A program made the translations under genes and the position numbers. Of a stretch of DNA of 12,200 bases, positions 1-6,331 are shown piece after piece. The stretch spans positions 1-12,200 of the forward strand of contig DUTO01000147.1 of NCBI GenBank assembly GCA_012842035.1. The letters are read 5' to 3'. The notes below the pieces were generated by a model. That model was not told the origin of the DNA. It did no database searches and worked only from the letters and a program-made list of their open reading frames with translations. This stretch comes from Clostridia bacterium (lineage in GTDB: Bacteria; Bacillota; Peptococcia; DRI-13; DTU073). Position 1 is the stretch's first letter. The number at the start of each line of letters is the position of its first letter.

Positions 1-479
1 TGGGAAAGCGAAATCTTGCGGCAGAAGAAATTAGTACACTTTGGGCCACATTGTTAGAATGTGGTGTACAAATAAAAGGAATTAAAGCAGACACAGACCC
101 TTGGACGACAGAAAAGCAAGATTCCTTCGCGCAAAGAATTTCAGAAACAGAGTATCTTAGTCAAAAACCGATTTATATTATAGAAAGGAATTTGCGTTCC
201 GGTCAAAAGATTACTTTTGATGGACATGTACTTGTTTTTGGTGATGTTAATCCCGGGGCCGAGATTATTGCTGCGGGATTTATTATGGTCTTTGGGTCTT
301 TACGTGGTATTGCTCATGCCGGGGCTACCGGTGATGAAAAGGCCTGGGTAATGGCTAGTAGGCTGCAGCCAACACAATTGCGCATTGCCAATTGTATTAC
401 ACGTGCTCCTGCCGAAGAACCACAAGGACCGGAAATTGCTAAAATCCATGAAGGTGCTATTATTTGTGAAATGATTTAA
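1..479 (+). CDS. minC: Septum site-determining protein MinC, C-terminal part (5' end outside window)
   Basis: MinC blocks FtsZ polymerisation away from mid-cell and is brought to the membrane by MinD. The reading frame is open from position 3 to a TAA at 477-479, so the gene starts before the window; about 158 codons are visible, against roughly 220 for the family. The first 40 or so visible residues look like the end of the N-terminal FtsZ-inhibiting domain. The rest is the C-terminal beta-helix domain that dimerises and binds MinD, recognisable from RSGQ, GDVNPGAEI, GFIMVFGSLRGIAHAG and LQPTQLRIA. An internal ATG at 51 is not the real start, because coding continues upstream of it in frame. 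minD follows 35 nt downstream, and the two are surely co-transcribed. Confidence 0.95.
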   Translation, partial: GKRNLAAEEISTLWATLLECGVQIKGIKADTDPWTTEKQDSFAQRISETEYLSQKPIYIIERNLRSGQKITFDGHVLVFGDVNPGAEIIAAGFIMVFGSLRGIAHAGATGDEKAWVMASRLQPTQLRIANCITRAPAEEPQGPEIAKIHEGAIICEMI

Positions 480-514
480 AATAGAGAAAAATAGAATTTG
501 TTGGGGGGTTAAAA

Positions 515-1312
515 ATGGGAGAAGTTCTTGTGATTACTTCCGGTAAAGGTGGCGTAGGGAAAACTACGGCAACAGCTAATGTGGGTACCGGTTTAGCTTC
601 AATTGGTAAAAAAGTTGTCATGGTGGATACAGATATTGGGTTGAGAAATCTCGATGTAGTGATGGGTTTAGAAAACAGAATTGTTTATGACTTAGTAGAT
701 GTAGCACAAGGCAATTGTCGTCTTAAACAGGCTTTAATTAAAGACAAAAGATTAGAAGGTCTTTGTTTATTGCCGGCGGCTCAGACAAAAGATAAAACAG
801 CAGTAACGCCGGAACAGATGGAAGAATTATGTTTGAATTTGAAAAAAGAGTTTGATTATGTAATTATTGATTGTCCGGCAGGTATTGAAGGTGGTTTTAA
901 AAATGCTACAGCCGGTGCCGATAAAGCGATTGTAGTGACTACACCTGAGATTTCGGCTGTGCGTGATGCCGACAGAATTATTGGTCTTTTAGAGGCTGCA
1001 GAGTTACGTAATCCTACTCTGATTGTGAATCGTTTGCGTCCTGACATGGTAAAAAAAGGCGATATGATGGATATTGATGACATTATTGATATTTTAGCTG
1101 TAGAAATTTTAGGAGTAGTGCCTGAAGACCAGGCGATCGTTATCTCTTCAAACAAGGGCGAACCTGTTGTTTTAGATTTAAATTCTTCTGCAGGATTAGC
1201 CTATAGAAATATAGCTAAAAGAATAACAGGTGAGATGATTCCGGTAACTTCTTGGGAAGCTGAGGAAGGATTGTTAGGGAAGTTAAAAAGTTTTTTTGGG
1301 TTTAATGATTAA
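515..1312 (+). CDS. minD: Septum site-determining ATPase MinD
   Basis: MinD is a membrane-associated ParA/MinD family ATPase. ATP-bound dimers bind the membrane, recruit MinC and are released by MinE. The 265-residue product has the usual length. Visible motifs are the deviant Walker A box GKGGVGKT at residues 10-17 (signature Lys11 and catalytic-loop Lys16), the switch VDTDIGLRNLD with Asp38 and Asp40, and the Walker B-like VIIDCPAG with Asp119. The last 14 residues (GLLGKLKSFFGFND) form an amphipathic helix matching the membrane-targeting sequence of the family. The ATG follows a run of six Gs at about 500-506, a usable ribosome binding site. The gene sits between minC and minE. Confidence 0.98.
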   Translation: MGEVLVITSGKGGVGKTTATANVGTGLASIGKKVVMVDTDIGLRNLDVVMGLENRIVYDLVDVAQGNCRLKQALIKDKRLEGLCLLPAAQTKDKTAVTPEQMEELCLNLKKEFDYVIIDCPAGIEGGFKNATAGADKAIVVTTPEISAVRDADRIIGLLEAAELRNPTLIVNRLRPDMVKKGDMMDIDDIIDILAVEILGVVPEDQAIVISSNKGEPVVLDLNSSAGLAYRNIAKRITGEMIPVTSWEAEEGLLGKLKSFFGFND

Positions 1313-1330
1313 GAAGAAGGAGGCAATATT

Positions 1331-1591
1331 ATGGATATTTTTGGAAAAGCAGCGGGGCAACAAGAACCTTCCAGTAAAAGTATTGCTAAGGAAAGGCTGC
1401 GTTTAGTTTTGGTTCATGACCGCGCGAGTATTTCACCCCAACTTTTAGAAGACTTAAAAGAAGATATGCTTAAAGTTATTTCTTCCTATATGGAAATAGA
1501 TGAAAACGGTACAGAGGTAACGCTTAAATCTGATGATAGCTCGGTGGCTTTAATGGCCAGTATACCTGTAATTAAGATTAATAGGATTTAA
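1331..1591 (+). CDS. minE: Cell division topological specificity factor MinE
   Basis: MinE stimulates MinD ATPase activity and drives the pole-to-pole or gradient behaviour that confines MinCD inhibition away from mid-cell. The 86-residue length is typical. The N-terminal half contains AKERLRLVLVHDRA (about residues 19-32), the conserved anti-MinCD contact segment. The C-terminal half is the topological specificity domain, ending near SVALMASIPV. A GAAGAAGGAGG ribosome binding site lies at about 1312-1322, starting right at the minD stop, so minD and minE are almost certainly on one transcript. MinE next to MinD suggests an oscillating Min system rather than the DivIVA-only Bacillus type. That is an inference. 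Confidence 0.96.
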   Translation: MDIFGKAAGQQEPSSKSIAKERLRLVLVHDRASISPQLLEDLKEDMLKVISSYMEIDENGTEVTLKSDDSSVALMASIPVIKINRI

Positions 1592-1621
1592 TTTGTTTTA
1601 AAAATTGGTAAAAAAGATTGC

Positions 1622-1650
1622 TTGGTAATCTGCCGTTCTAAGGCTATAAT
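1622..1650 (+). promoter_or_regulatory. Candidate sigma-A promoter for rodA
   Basis: TTGGTA (1622-1627), a 17-nt spacer and a perfect TATAAT (1645-1650) lie between minE and rodA. The box begins 30 nt after the minE stop. No terminator follows minE, so rodA may also be read from the min promoter. Confidence 0.55.
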
Positions 1651-1671
1651 GGAGAGGAACGGGGTGGAATT

Positions 1672-2805
1672 ATGCGTATTTCTAAGATTTTAAAAAGCCT
1701 TGATTATGCTCTTTTGGGCGTTGTGGGGCTCATCCTTGTGGTGAGCTTCTTTGTTTTGCAAAGTGCGACAGTTAATGCCAGTGTAAAATATGAATTAAAT
1801 TTTGTTTATCGTCAAATGGCTTGGGCTGTCGTCGGTTTAATTGCTTTTTTTTGTGTTTTGCTTGTTGATTATAGTAAGTTGGCTAAATATGGGAAGTTGA
1901 TTTATGGGCTCAATTTGTTGCTTCTTTTGGCTACATTAATTTGGGGTGTTGAGCGTAAGGGTTCTCAAGGGTGGTTATCTTTTGGTCCTCTTAATTTTCA
2001 GCCGGCAGAGATTGTCAAAATCTTATTAATTTTAGGTTTGGCCCAATTTTTAGTTCCCAGAGTAGGAAAGCTTAATACTTTTAAGGACCTGTTACCTGTT
2101 TTTATTTATGTAGCCATTCCTTTTTTGTTGATTTTAAAACAACCGGACTTGGGAACAGGGCTTGTCTATATTGCGATTATGTTCGGTATGCTTTTGGTGG
2201 CCGGAGCTTCACCGCTACTGCTTTTTTTATTAATTGCCGGAGGAATTGGGTTAGCCAGTTTCGCTATTTTGGGTCATCTTGCTTGGGGCTGGTGGTTGCC
2301 TTTAGAGGATTATCAGTTAAATCGGTTGATTGTTTTTATTGACCCCATGATTGACCCACATAATGCGGGATGGAATGTTATTCAGTCAAAAATAGCGATA
2401 GGTTCAGGCGGACTTTGGGGAAAAGGTTGGGGGATGGGTTCACAGAATGTGAATGATTTTTTACCTGAACAGTGGACCGATTTTATCTTTTGTGTTTTAG
2501 CTGAAGAATTTGGTTTTATTGGGGCTGTCCTTTTGCTGGTTTTGTTTTTCTATTTAATCTATCGGGGAATTATGATTGCTCGTGAGGCTAAAGATATTTA
2601 TGGTGCTTTGCTAGCTATGGGGGTTATTTCCATGTTTGCTTTTCATATTTTACAGAACATTGGGATGACGATGGGGATTATGCCGATTACGGGAATACCG
2701 TTACCTTTTGTTAGTTATGGAGGAAGTTCTTTGCTGGCCAATATGATTGCCTTAGGTCTCTTGATGAATGTATATGTTTACCATGAAGATCGGATTATGT
2801 TTTAA
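1672..2805 (+). CDS. rodA: Peptidoglycan glycosyltransferase RodA (SEDS family)
   Basis: RodA is an integral membrane SEDS polymerase that joins lipid II into glycan strands for side-wall elongation, working with a class B penicillin-binding protein. The 377-residue protein is almost wholly hydrophobic, with roughly ten membrane segments. Family signatures are GWLSFGPLNFQPAEIVKI (Trp101 matching the conserved SEDS tryptophan), LKQPDLGTGL, the extracellular LPEQWTDFIF loop with Asp270 at the position of the essential SEDS aspartate, and the C-terminal GIPLPFVSYGG. FtsW and SpoVE are related alternatives. The QPAEIVKI and EQWTDFIF forms and the place beside min genes favour RodA. The ATG has a GGGGTGG ribosome binding site at 1661-1667. 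Confidence 0.93.
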   Translation: MRISKILKSLDYALLGVVGLILVVSFFVLQSATVNASVKYELNFVYRQMAWAVVGLIAFFCVLLVDYSKLAKYGKLIYGLNLLLLLATLIWGVERKGSQGWLSFGPLNFQPAEIVKILLILGLAQFLVPRVGKLNTFKDLLPVFIYVAIPFLLILKQPDLGTGLVYIAIMFGMLLVAGASPLLLFLLIAGGIGLASFAILGHLAWGWWLPLEDYQLNRLIVFIDPMIDPHNAGWNVIQSKIAIGSGGLWGKGWGMGSQNVNDFLPEQWTDFIFCVLAEEFGFIGAVLLLVLFFYLIYRGIMIAREAKDIYGALLAMGVISMFAFHILQNIGMTMGIMPITGIPLPFVSYGGSSLLANMIALGLLMNVYVYHEDRIMF

Positions 2806-2902
2806 TTCATATTATAGGGCGATAATGGTAATATTATGTAGCGAAGACCGGTAGAAAAACTAATGGTAAAACAAATCCGGAAAAAAGGAGAAATTGCTTT
2901 TT

Positions 2903-3091
2903 ATGAAGGTAAAAGTTAATTCTGAGTTATGTATTGCTTGTGGTGCATGTATTAGTTTAGCTCCCGATGTGTATGATTGGGGGGAGGATGAAAAGGCAGA
3001 GGCTTTGCCCGGTGAAGTGCCTCCTGAGTTAGAGGATGAAGCTAGAGAAGCTTTAGAAAGTTGTCCTACAGAAGCTATTGAAAGTTATTGA
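2903..3091 (+). CDS. Small ferredoxin with one [4Fe-4S] cluster
   Basis: This is a 62-residue acidic electron carrier. Three cysteines form Cys10-x2-Cys13-x2-Cys16 and the fourth is Cys54, followed by proline (SCPTEAI). That is the pattern of monocluster clostridial and Thermotoga-type ferredoxins that bind one [4Fe-4S] cluster; the four ligands that would hold a second cluster are absent. I chose ATG 2903 over the in-frame TTG at 2894, because AAGGAG (2885-2890) lies only 3 nt from the TTG and 12 nt from the ATG, and family members begin right before KVKV. The redox partner is unknown; the neighbours (rodA, mecA) give no clue. A weak promoter-like pair, TTCATA (2806-2811) and TAATAT (2829-2834), lies upstream. 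Confidence 0.93.
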   Translation: MKVKVNSELCIACGACISLAPDVYDWGEDEKAEALPGEVPPELEDEAREALESCPTEAIESY

Positions 3092-3121
3092 TGAGTTTCT
3101 GCCGGTCTTTTTTGATTAGAG

Positions 3122-3151
3122 TTGCCTTTTCCTCAGAAAAAAGGTTATAAT
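3122..3151 (+). promoter_or_regulatory. Candidate sigma-A promoter for the mecA-like gene
   Basis: TTGCCT (3122-3127), an 18-nt spacer and a perfect TATAAT (3146-3151) lie 30 nt upstream of the start codon. The spacer contains a short inverted repeat, CCTTTT (3125-3130) and AAAAGG (3139-3144), which may be chance. A strong AGGAGG ribosome binding site follows at 3168-3173. Confidence 0.65.
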
Positions 3152-3180
3152 CAAAATGAGGATATTGAGGAGGTGGGCCT

Positions 3181-3801
3181 ATGCGTATAAGAAAAATTAA
3201 TGAGAATAAAGTGCAAATTATTATCACTAGAAAGGATTTGGAGGAAAGAAACTTTAATAAAGGGGAGTTGATGCCTTTAAGTCCTAAAACACAAAAATTA
3301 TTTCAAGACTTGTTAGATATGGCTTACCATGAATGTGGTTTTGAAATTGAGGATGACTCGCAATTAATGGTTGAAGCATATCCTTTATCGATAGATAGTA
3401 TCGCCATAATTATGACTAAAATTAAGGCAGCCCGTGACTATGACCTAGAAAATGATAGTCTGTTTACCTTCTGGCATGATGAGGAAGATGAAGAGGATTG
3501 TGAATTTTGTACGAAGAGCAACAAAGGACATAGTCAAGTTTGGTGTTTCCCTGATCTGGAATCTTGTACGCAAGCTTGTGCCAGAGTTGTCCCTGATTAT
3601 GTTAAAAATAGTGTTTTATACAAATATCTTGATTATTATTATCTGGTGGTAAGCACAATCTCTTTAGGTGAAGAGGATGTGGCGGCAGTTTTAGGAGAGT
3701 ATGGAGATTGGTGGCCAGTAGATTCTTCTTTTTTTGCGGAACATGGTCAAATCCTCATTCCACGCGAAGCTGTAGTTAATTTAGCTAGCTTAATCAAGTG
3801 A
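3181..3801 (+). CDS. mecA: MecA-family ClpC adaptor protein, with unusual cysteines
   Basis: MecA proteins bind substrates (ComK in Bacillus) through an N-terminal domain and hand them to the ClpCP protease through a C-terminal domain. The 206-residue product is close to the Bacillus length of 218. Residues 1 to about 85 resemble the MecA N-terminal domain (MRIRKINENKVQIIIT, RKDLEERNF, SIAIIMTKI). The last 60 or so match the C-terminal domain, with YKYLDYYYLVVSTISLGEEDV and a final HGQILIPREAV. Between them is a short acidic linker (DEEDEED, 100-106). Odd: the linker and the start of the second domain hold Cys107, Cys110, Cys122, Cys129 and Cys133, with His117 between; Bacillus MecA as I recall it has no such CxxC. 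The gene has its own promoter and terminator, so it is probably monocistronic. Substrate unknown. The family call is firm; a role in competence is not implied. Confidence 0.85.
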   Translation: MRIRKINENKVQIIITRKDLEERNFNKGELMPLSPKTQKLFQDLLDMAYHECGFEIEDDSQLMVEAYPLSIDSIAIIMTKIKAARDYDLENDSLFTFWHDEEDEEDCEFCTKSNKGHSQVWCFPDLESCTQACARVVPDYVKNSVLYKYLDYYYLVVSTISLGEEDVAAVLGEYGDWWPVDSSFFAEHGQILIPREAVVNLASLIK

Positions 3802-3831
3802 AATTAAAGAAAAGTTATGGGGAAAACGGAG

Positions 3832-3861
3832 AAGCCCTTGAAATCAAGGGCTTTTGTTTTT
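3832..3861 (+). terminator. Intrinsic terminator after the mecA-like gene
   Basis: A perfect 9-bp stem, AAGCCCTTG (3832-3840) with CAAGGGCTT (3845-3853), a 4-nt AAAT loop and a T-rich tail (TTGTTTTT) to 3861. It lies 31 nt after the stop codon. Confidence 0.93.
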
Positions 3862-3865
3862 AGGC

Positions 3866-3895
3866 TTTATTAAATATTATTTTTTACGCTATAAT
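3866..3895 (+). promoter_or_regulatory. Possible promoter for the glycosyltransferase gene
   Basis: A perfect TATAAT (3890-3895) follows the terminator and precedes the start codon by about 50 nt. The matching -35 region at 3866-3871 (TTTATT) is poor, so the -10 element carries most of this call. A new promoter is expected here, because the preceding terminator isolates the gene. Confidence 0.4.
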
Positions 3896-3946
3896 ATAAA
3901 TAAAGAGAGTTAAGAGAAAAATTTGATAACGAGGGGAATATAGAAT

Positions 3947-5086
3947 ATGGGTAGAAAAAAACCTATTAAAATTCTTATTTTTTCTGTATCGATAGGAGCG
4001 GGGCATGATTCAGCGGCTCAGGCGATAGCAGAGCGATTATTAGTAGAAGAACCCGGTTCAGAAGTTAAAATAGTAGATACTTTCCGCTATATTAATAGTA
4101 TATTAAATAAGGTTGTTGTGGGAAGTTATATGGAAACTTTACGTTTTACGCCGAAAGTGTGGGGATATTTATATGAACAAGCTGAACAAGGTGAGCGCTT
4201 AGTAGAGATAAGTCAGCTTTTAGCTAAAATTCTTTCTCCTAAGTTAGTACAGTTAATTGATGAATTTAATCCTGATGTTATTCTGACCACACATGCCTTT
4301 CCTACAGGTATGTTGGGAGAAATGAAATGTAGAGGTCAGGTTAAAACCTTGTTAGCTTCGGTAGTTACTGATTTTCATATTCATCCTATTTGGATTAGTA
4401 AAGGGATTGATCTCTATTTTATTCATTCTTCCGACCTGGCGGCACCGTTAATTCAAGAAGGAATTGCGGCAGAAAAAATTAAACCTATAGGGATTCCTAT
4501 TAGGATGCAATTTACTGTTTCTCAAGATGCTTTGCAGCTACAAAAGCGGTTTTCTTTATCTGGCAGTCCTGTTGTCTTAGTAATGGGTGGTGGTTTAGGT
4601 TTAGGAAAAATGGAGGCTATCACCAAAGAACTGCTTAGTGAGGAGAAGTTTGGTGTAGTGGTAGTGGCGGGAAAGAATAAACGTCTTTATGAAACTTTGA
4701 AAAAATGGGATAATCCGCGTTTACGTGTTTTTGGTTATGTCAAAAATATAGCTAAGGTTATTGCCGCGTGTGATTTAATTGTTTCTAAGCCGGGGGGCGT
4801 TACTTCGGCCGAAGTATTGGCGGTAGGAAAACCTTTAATTATTTATGCTTCGCTGCCTGGGCAGGAAGATAGAAATACTGCTTATCTTTTGGATAAAGGG
4901 GTTGCTCTGAAGGTGAGGGAATTAGATACGCTGATTGCAGAACTTTGGGCACTTTGGCAGAGCCCTTTCCGTTTACAGCGAATGCAGAAAAAGGCGAAAC
5001 AATTAGGTTCGCCACAGGCTAGTAAATTAGCTTGGGACAATATTTGGCTGCACTTAGAAAAGGAGTCGGGGAAGGGGCATTGTTAA
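3947..5086 (+). CDS. MGDG synthase / UgtP-like glycosyltransferase (GT28)
   Basis: This is a probable peripheral membrane enzyme that moves a sugar from a UDP-sugar to diacylglycerol, making glycolipid for the membrane or a lipoteichoic acid anchor. The 379-residue length fits. The N-terminal MGDG-synthase domain opens with ILIFSVSIGAGHDSAAQAI, where His20 sits in the conserved GAGH motif. The C-terminal GT28 half has a VMGGGLGLGK loop (from Met213), VSKPGGVTSAE (279-289) and LPGQEDRN (303-310), which form the nucleotide-sugar site as in MurG and UgtP. MurG itself is excluded by the N-terminal family type. The sugar (glucose or galactose) and processivity cannot be read from sequence. The gene stands alone between two terminators. 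A GAGGGGAAT ribosome binding site precedes the ATG. Confidence 0.85.
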   Translation: MGRKKPIKILIFSVSIGAGHDSAAQAIAERLLVEEPGSEVKIVDTFRYINSILNKVVVGSYMETLRFTPKVWGYLYEQAEQGERLVEISQLLAKILSPKLVQLIDEFNPDVILTTHAFPTGMLGEMKCRGQVKTLLASVVTDFHIHPIWISKGIDLYFIHSSDLAAPLIQEGIAAEKIKPIGIPIRMQFTVSQDALQLQKRFSLSGSPVVLVMGGGLGLGKMEAITKELLSEEKFGVVVVAGKNKRLYETLKKWDNPRLRVFGYVKNIAKVIAACDLIVSKPGGVTSAEVLAVGKPLIIYASLPGQEDRNTAYLLDKGVALKVRELDTLIAELWALWQSPFRLQRMQKKAKQLGSPQASKLAWDNIWLHLEKESGKGHC

Positions 5087-5090
5087 AGGA

Positions 5091-5119
5091 TTGCAATTTT
5101 TTCCTATATTAATTATAAT
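5091..5119 (+). promoter_or_regulatory. Strong candidate promoter for the aro operon leader
   Basis: TTGCAA (5091-5096), exactly 17 nt, then a perfect TATAAT (5114-5119), beginning 5 nt after the glycosyltransferase stop. Transcription would start near 5126 and give a leader of about 175 nt before aroF. I found no comparable promoter between the later terminator and aroF, so this is the best candidate for driving the operon. Confidence 0.7.
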
Positions 5120-5137
5120 AAAGAAAAATTAATATAG
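5104..5137. repeat. Perfect 11-bp inverted repeat over the aro promoter (operator candidate)
   Basis: CTATATTAATT (5104-5114) and its exact reverse complement AATTAATATAG (5127-5137) are separated by 12 nt. The symmetry centre lies right beside the -10 box, so a bound dimer would cover the -10 element and the start site. There is no T-run after it, so it is not a good terminator for the upstream gene. It is AT-only apart from the outermost pair, so some chance contribution is possible. Confidence 0.5.
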
Positions 5138-5150
5138 CATAATGAGGAAA

Positions 5151-5174
5151 GGTAGAACGGTAGGATGGTAGGGA
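5151..5174 (+). repeat. Three tandem 8-nt GGTAG repeats in the aro leader
   Basis: GGTAGAAC, GGTAGGAT and GGTAGGGA follow one another without gaps at 5151-5158, 5159-5166 and 5167-5174, sharing GGTAG in phase. They lie just after the predicted start site and just before the terminator. Their role is unknown; repeated UAG triplets in a leader could be a binding site for an RNA-binding protein. Confidence 0.6.
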
Positions 5175-5221
5175 GAAAAAGTGTTTGTTTAAGGCACCTT
5201 TCTTGGGGTGCCTTTTTCTCC
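5172..5221 (+). terminator. Intrinsic terminator / likely attenuator in the aro leader
   Basis: AAGGCACC (5191-5198) pairs with GGTGCCTT (5207-5214) around an 8-nt loop, followed by the T-run 5213-5217. An outer arm, GGAGAAAAAG (5172-5181), is exactly complementary to CTTTTTCTCC (5212-5221), so the hairpin can extend and the structure could stop transcription from both sides. It lies about 65 nt after the predicted start and 80 nt before aroF. A competing pairing, GAAAGGT (5147-5153) with ACCTTTC (5196-5202), would break the terminator stem and could act as an antiterminator. Termination is well supported; conditional attenuation is inferred. Confidence 0.8.
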
Positions 5222-5300
5222 TTCTAGTTCTCATCAAGTAGGTTTAGGTAGAGTTTTATGAGGGTAGACAGAATAATGAAAAAAGAAGGAGTGGGTAAAC
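5222..5300 (+). promoter_or_regulatory. aroF 5' untranslated region with UAG/GAG triplets
   Basis: This stretch holds no gene and no convincing promoter. It contains UAG (5239), UAG (5245), GAG (5251), GAG (5260) and UAG (5265), spaced 3, 3, 6 and 2 nt, then the AAGGAG ribosome binding site at 5286-5291. Closely spaced UAG/GAG triplets are what the RNA-binding protein TRAP recognises, but purine-rich leaders can give them by chance. Confidence 0.35.
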
Positions 5301-6320
5301 ATGATTATTGTGATGAAAAACGGTTTGCAGGAGGAAACTATACAAAAAGTAGTGGAAAGGCTGCGTGAAAATGGTTATCAGATTCATCAGTCCAGAGGTG
5401 TGGAAAAAGTTTTGCTGGGGGCCGTAGGGGGCGAAAAATCTGATTATCTTAAGTCAGCTTTAGAAACTATGGACGGAGTAGAAAAAGTTATTTCTATTCT
5501 GGCGCCTTACAAATTAGCGAGCCGGGAGTTTAAGCAAGAAAATACGATTATAAAAGTAGGAAATCTTTCTTTGGGTGGAGAGCAGATTCAAGTGATGGCC
5601 GGACCTTGTGCCGTGGAAAGTCGGGAGCAGCTTTTAGAAATAGCGGCAATAGTTCAAGAAAATGGTGTACGTATTTTACGTGGTGGGGCTTATAAACCGC
5701 GGACTTCTCCTTATGCTTTTCAAGGATTGGAAGAGAAGGGGTTACAATATTTAGCGGAAGCCCGAGAAAAGACAGGGTTGTATATTGTGACAGAAGTAAT
5801 GGATACGCGCAAAGTAGAATTAGTAGCAGAATATGCTGATATTTTGCAAATTGGGGCGAGAAATATGCAAAACTTTCCTCTTTTGATGGAAGTGGCGAAA
5901 CATAATAAGCCTGTTCTTTTAAAAAGAGGATTAAGTTCGACGATTGAGGAATGGATTATGGCCGCAGAATATATTATGTTACATGGCAATCATCAGGTCA
6001 TGCTTTGTGAAAGAGGGATTCGCTCTTTTGATTCTACCTATAGCCGTAATGTTTTGGATCTTTCGGCAGTTCCCATTTTAAAAAAACTTACTCATTTGCC
6101 TGTCATTGTTGACCCTAGTCATGGCACAGGAAAATGGCATTTAGTTGCCCCCTTAGCTCGCGCCGGAGTGGCTGTGGGAGCTGATGGCTTGATTATTGAA
6201 ATACATAATCATCCTGAAAAAGCAGTGTGTGATGGCCCACAATGTCTTAAACCACAAAATTTTAGGAATTTATTACAAGAAATTAAGCAAATAGCCACAG
6301 TGATGGGGCGGACAATTTAG
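5301..6320 (+). CDS. aroF: 3-deoxy-7-phosphoheptulonate (DAHP) synthase, type I-beta with regulatory domain
   Basis: This enzyme condenses phosphoenolpyruvate with erythrose 4-phosphate to DAHP, the first committed step of aromatic synthesis. The 339-residue protein has the Thermotoga layout: a ferredoxin-like (ACT-type) regulatory domain at about residues 1-70, then the KDO8P-synthase-like TIM barrel. Metal ligands are Cys103 (AGPCAVES), His274 (DPSHGTGK), Glu300 (GLIIEIHNH) and Asp311 (CDGPQ). Substrate-binding signatures are GGAYKPRTS with Lys132, GARNMQN and LLKRG. In homologues the N-terminal domain mediates tyrosine and phenylalanine feedback inhibition, which is likely here. The ATG at 5301 (MIIVMKNG) fits the family start and follows AAGGAG by 9 nt. 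It is the first gene of the aro operon. Confidence 0.96.
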   Translation: MIIVMKNGLQEETIQKVVERLRENGYQIHQSRGVEKVLLGAVGGEKSDYLKSALETMDGVEKVISILAPYKLASREFKQENTIIKVGNLSLGGEQIQVMAGPCAVESREQLLEIAAIVQENGVRILRGGAYKPRTSPYAFQGLEEKGLQYLAEAREKTGLYIVTEVMDTRKVELVAEYADILQIGARNMQNFPLLMEVAKHNKPVLLKRGLSSTIEEWIMAAEYIMLHGNHQVMLCERGIRSFDSTYSRNVLDLSAVPILKKLTHLPVIVDPSHGTGKWHLVAPLARAGVAVGADGLIIEIHNHPEKAVCDGPQCLKPQNFRNLLQEIKQIATVMGRTI

Positions 6321-6331
6321 GGGAGAGAAGT

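Noticed and set aside
51..53. ATG at 51 as the start of minC.
   Set aside because: The same frame is open to the window edge and upstream residues match the MinC N-terminal domain.
856..1155. Minus-strand open frames inside minD, aroF, aroA, aroE and aroB.
   Set aside because: They lie antisense to well-conserved genes, lack ribosome binding sites and give no recognisable proteins; shadows of the real genes.
2806..2902. Promoter in the rodA-ferredoxin gap (TTCATA, TAATAT).
   Set aside because: Both boxes are only 4 of 6 matches in an AT-rich gap, so they are mentioned under the ferredoxin but not called as a feature.
2844..3109. AAGACCGG (2844-2851) and CCGGTCTT (3102-3109), an 8-bp inverted repeat flanking the ferredoxin gene.
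   Set aside because: The core ACCGGT is itself palindromic, the arms are 250 nt apart, and there is no target duplication or transposase. Most likely chance.
5126..5218. T-box riboswitch or stand-alone small RNA in the aro leader.
   Set aside because: The leader is too short for a T-box and lacks its conserved antiterminator sequence. A free small RNA cannot be separated from a terminated leader by sequence alone.
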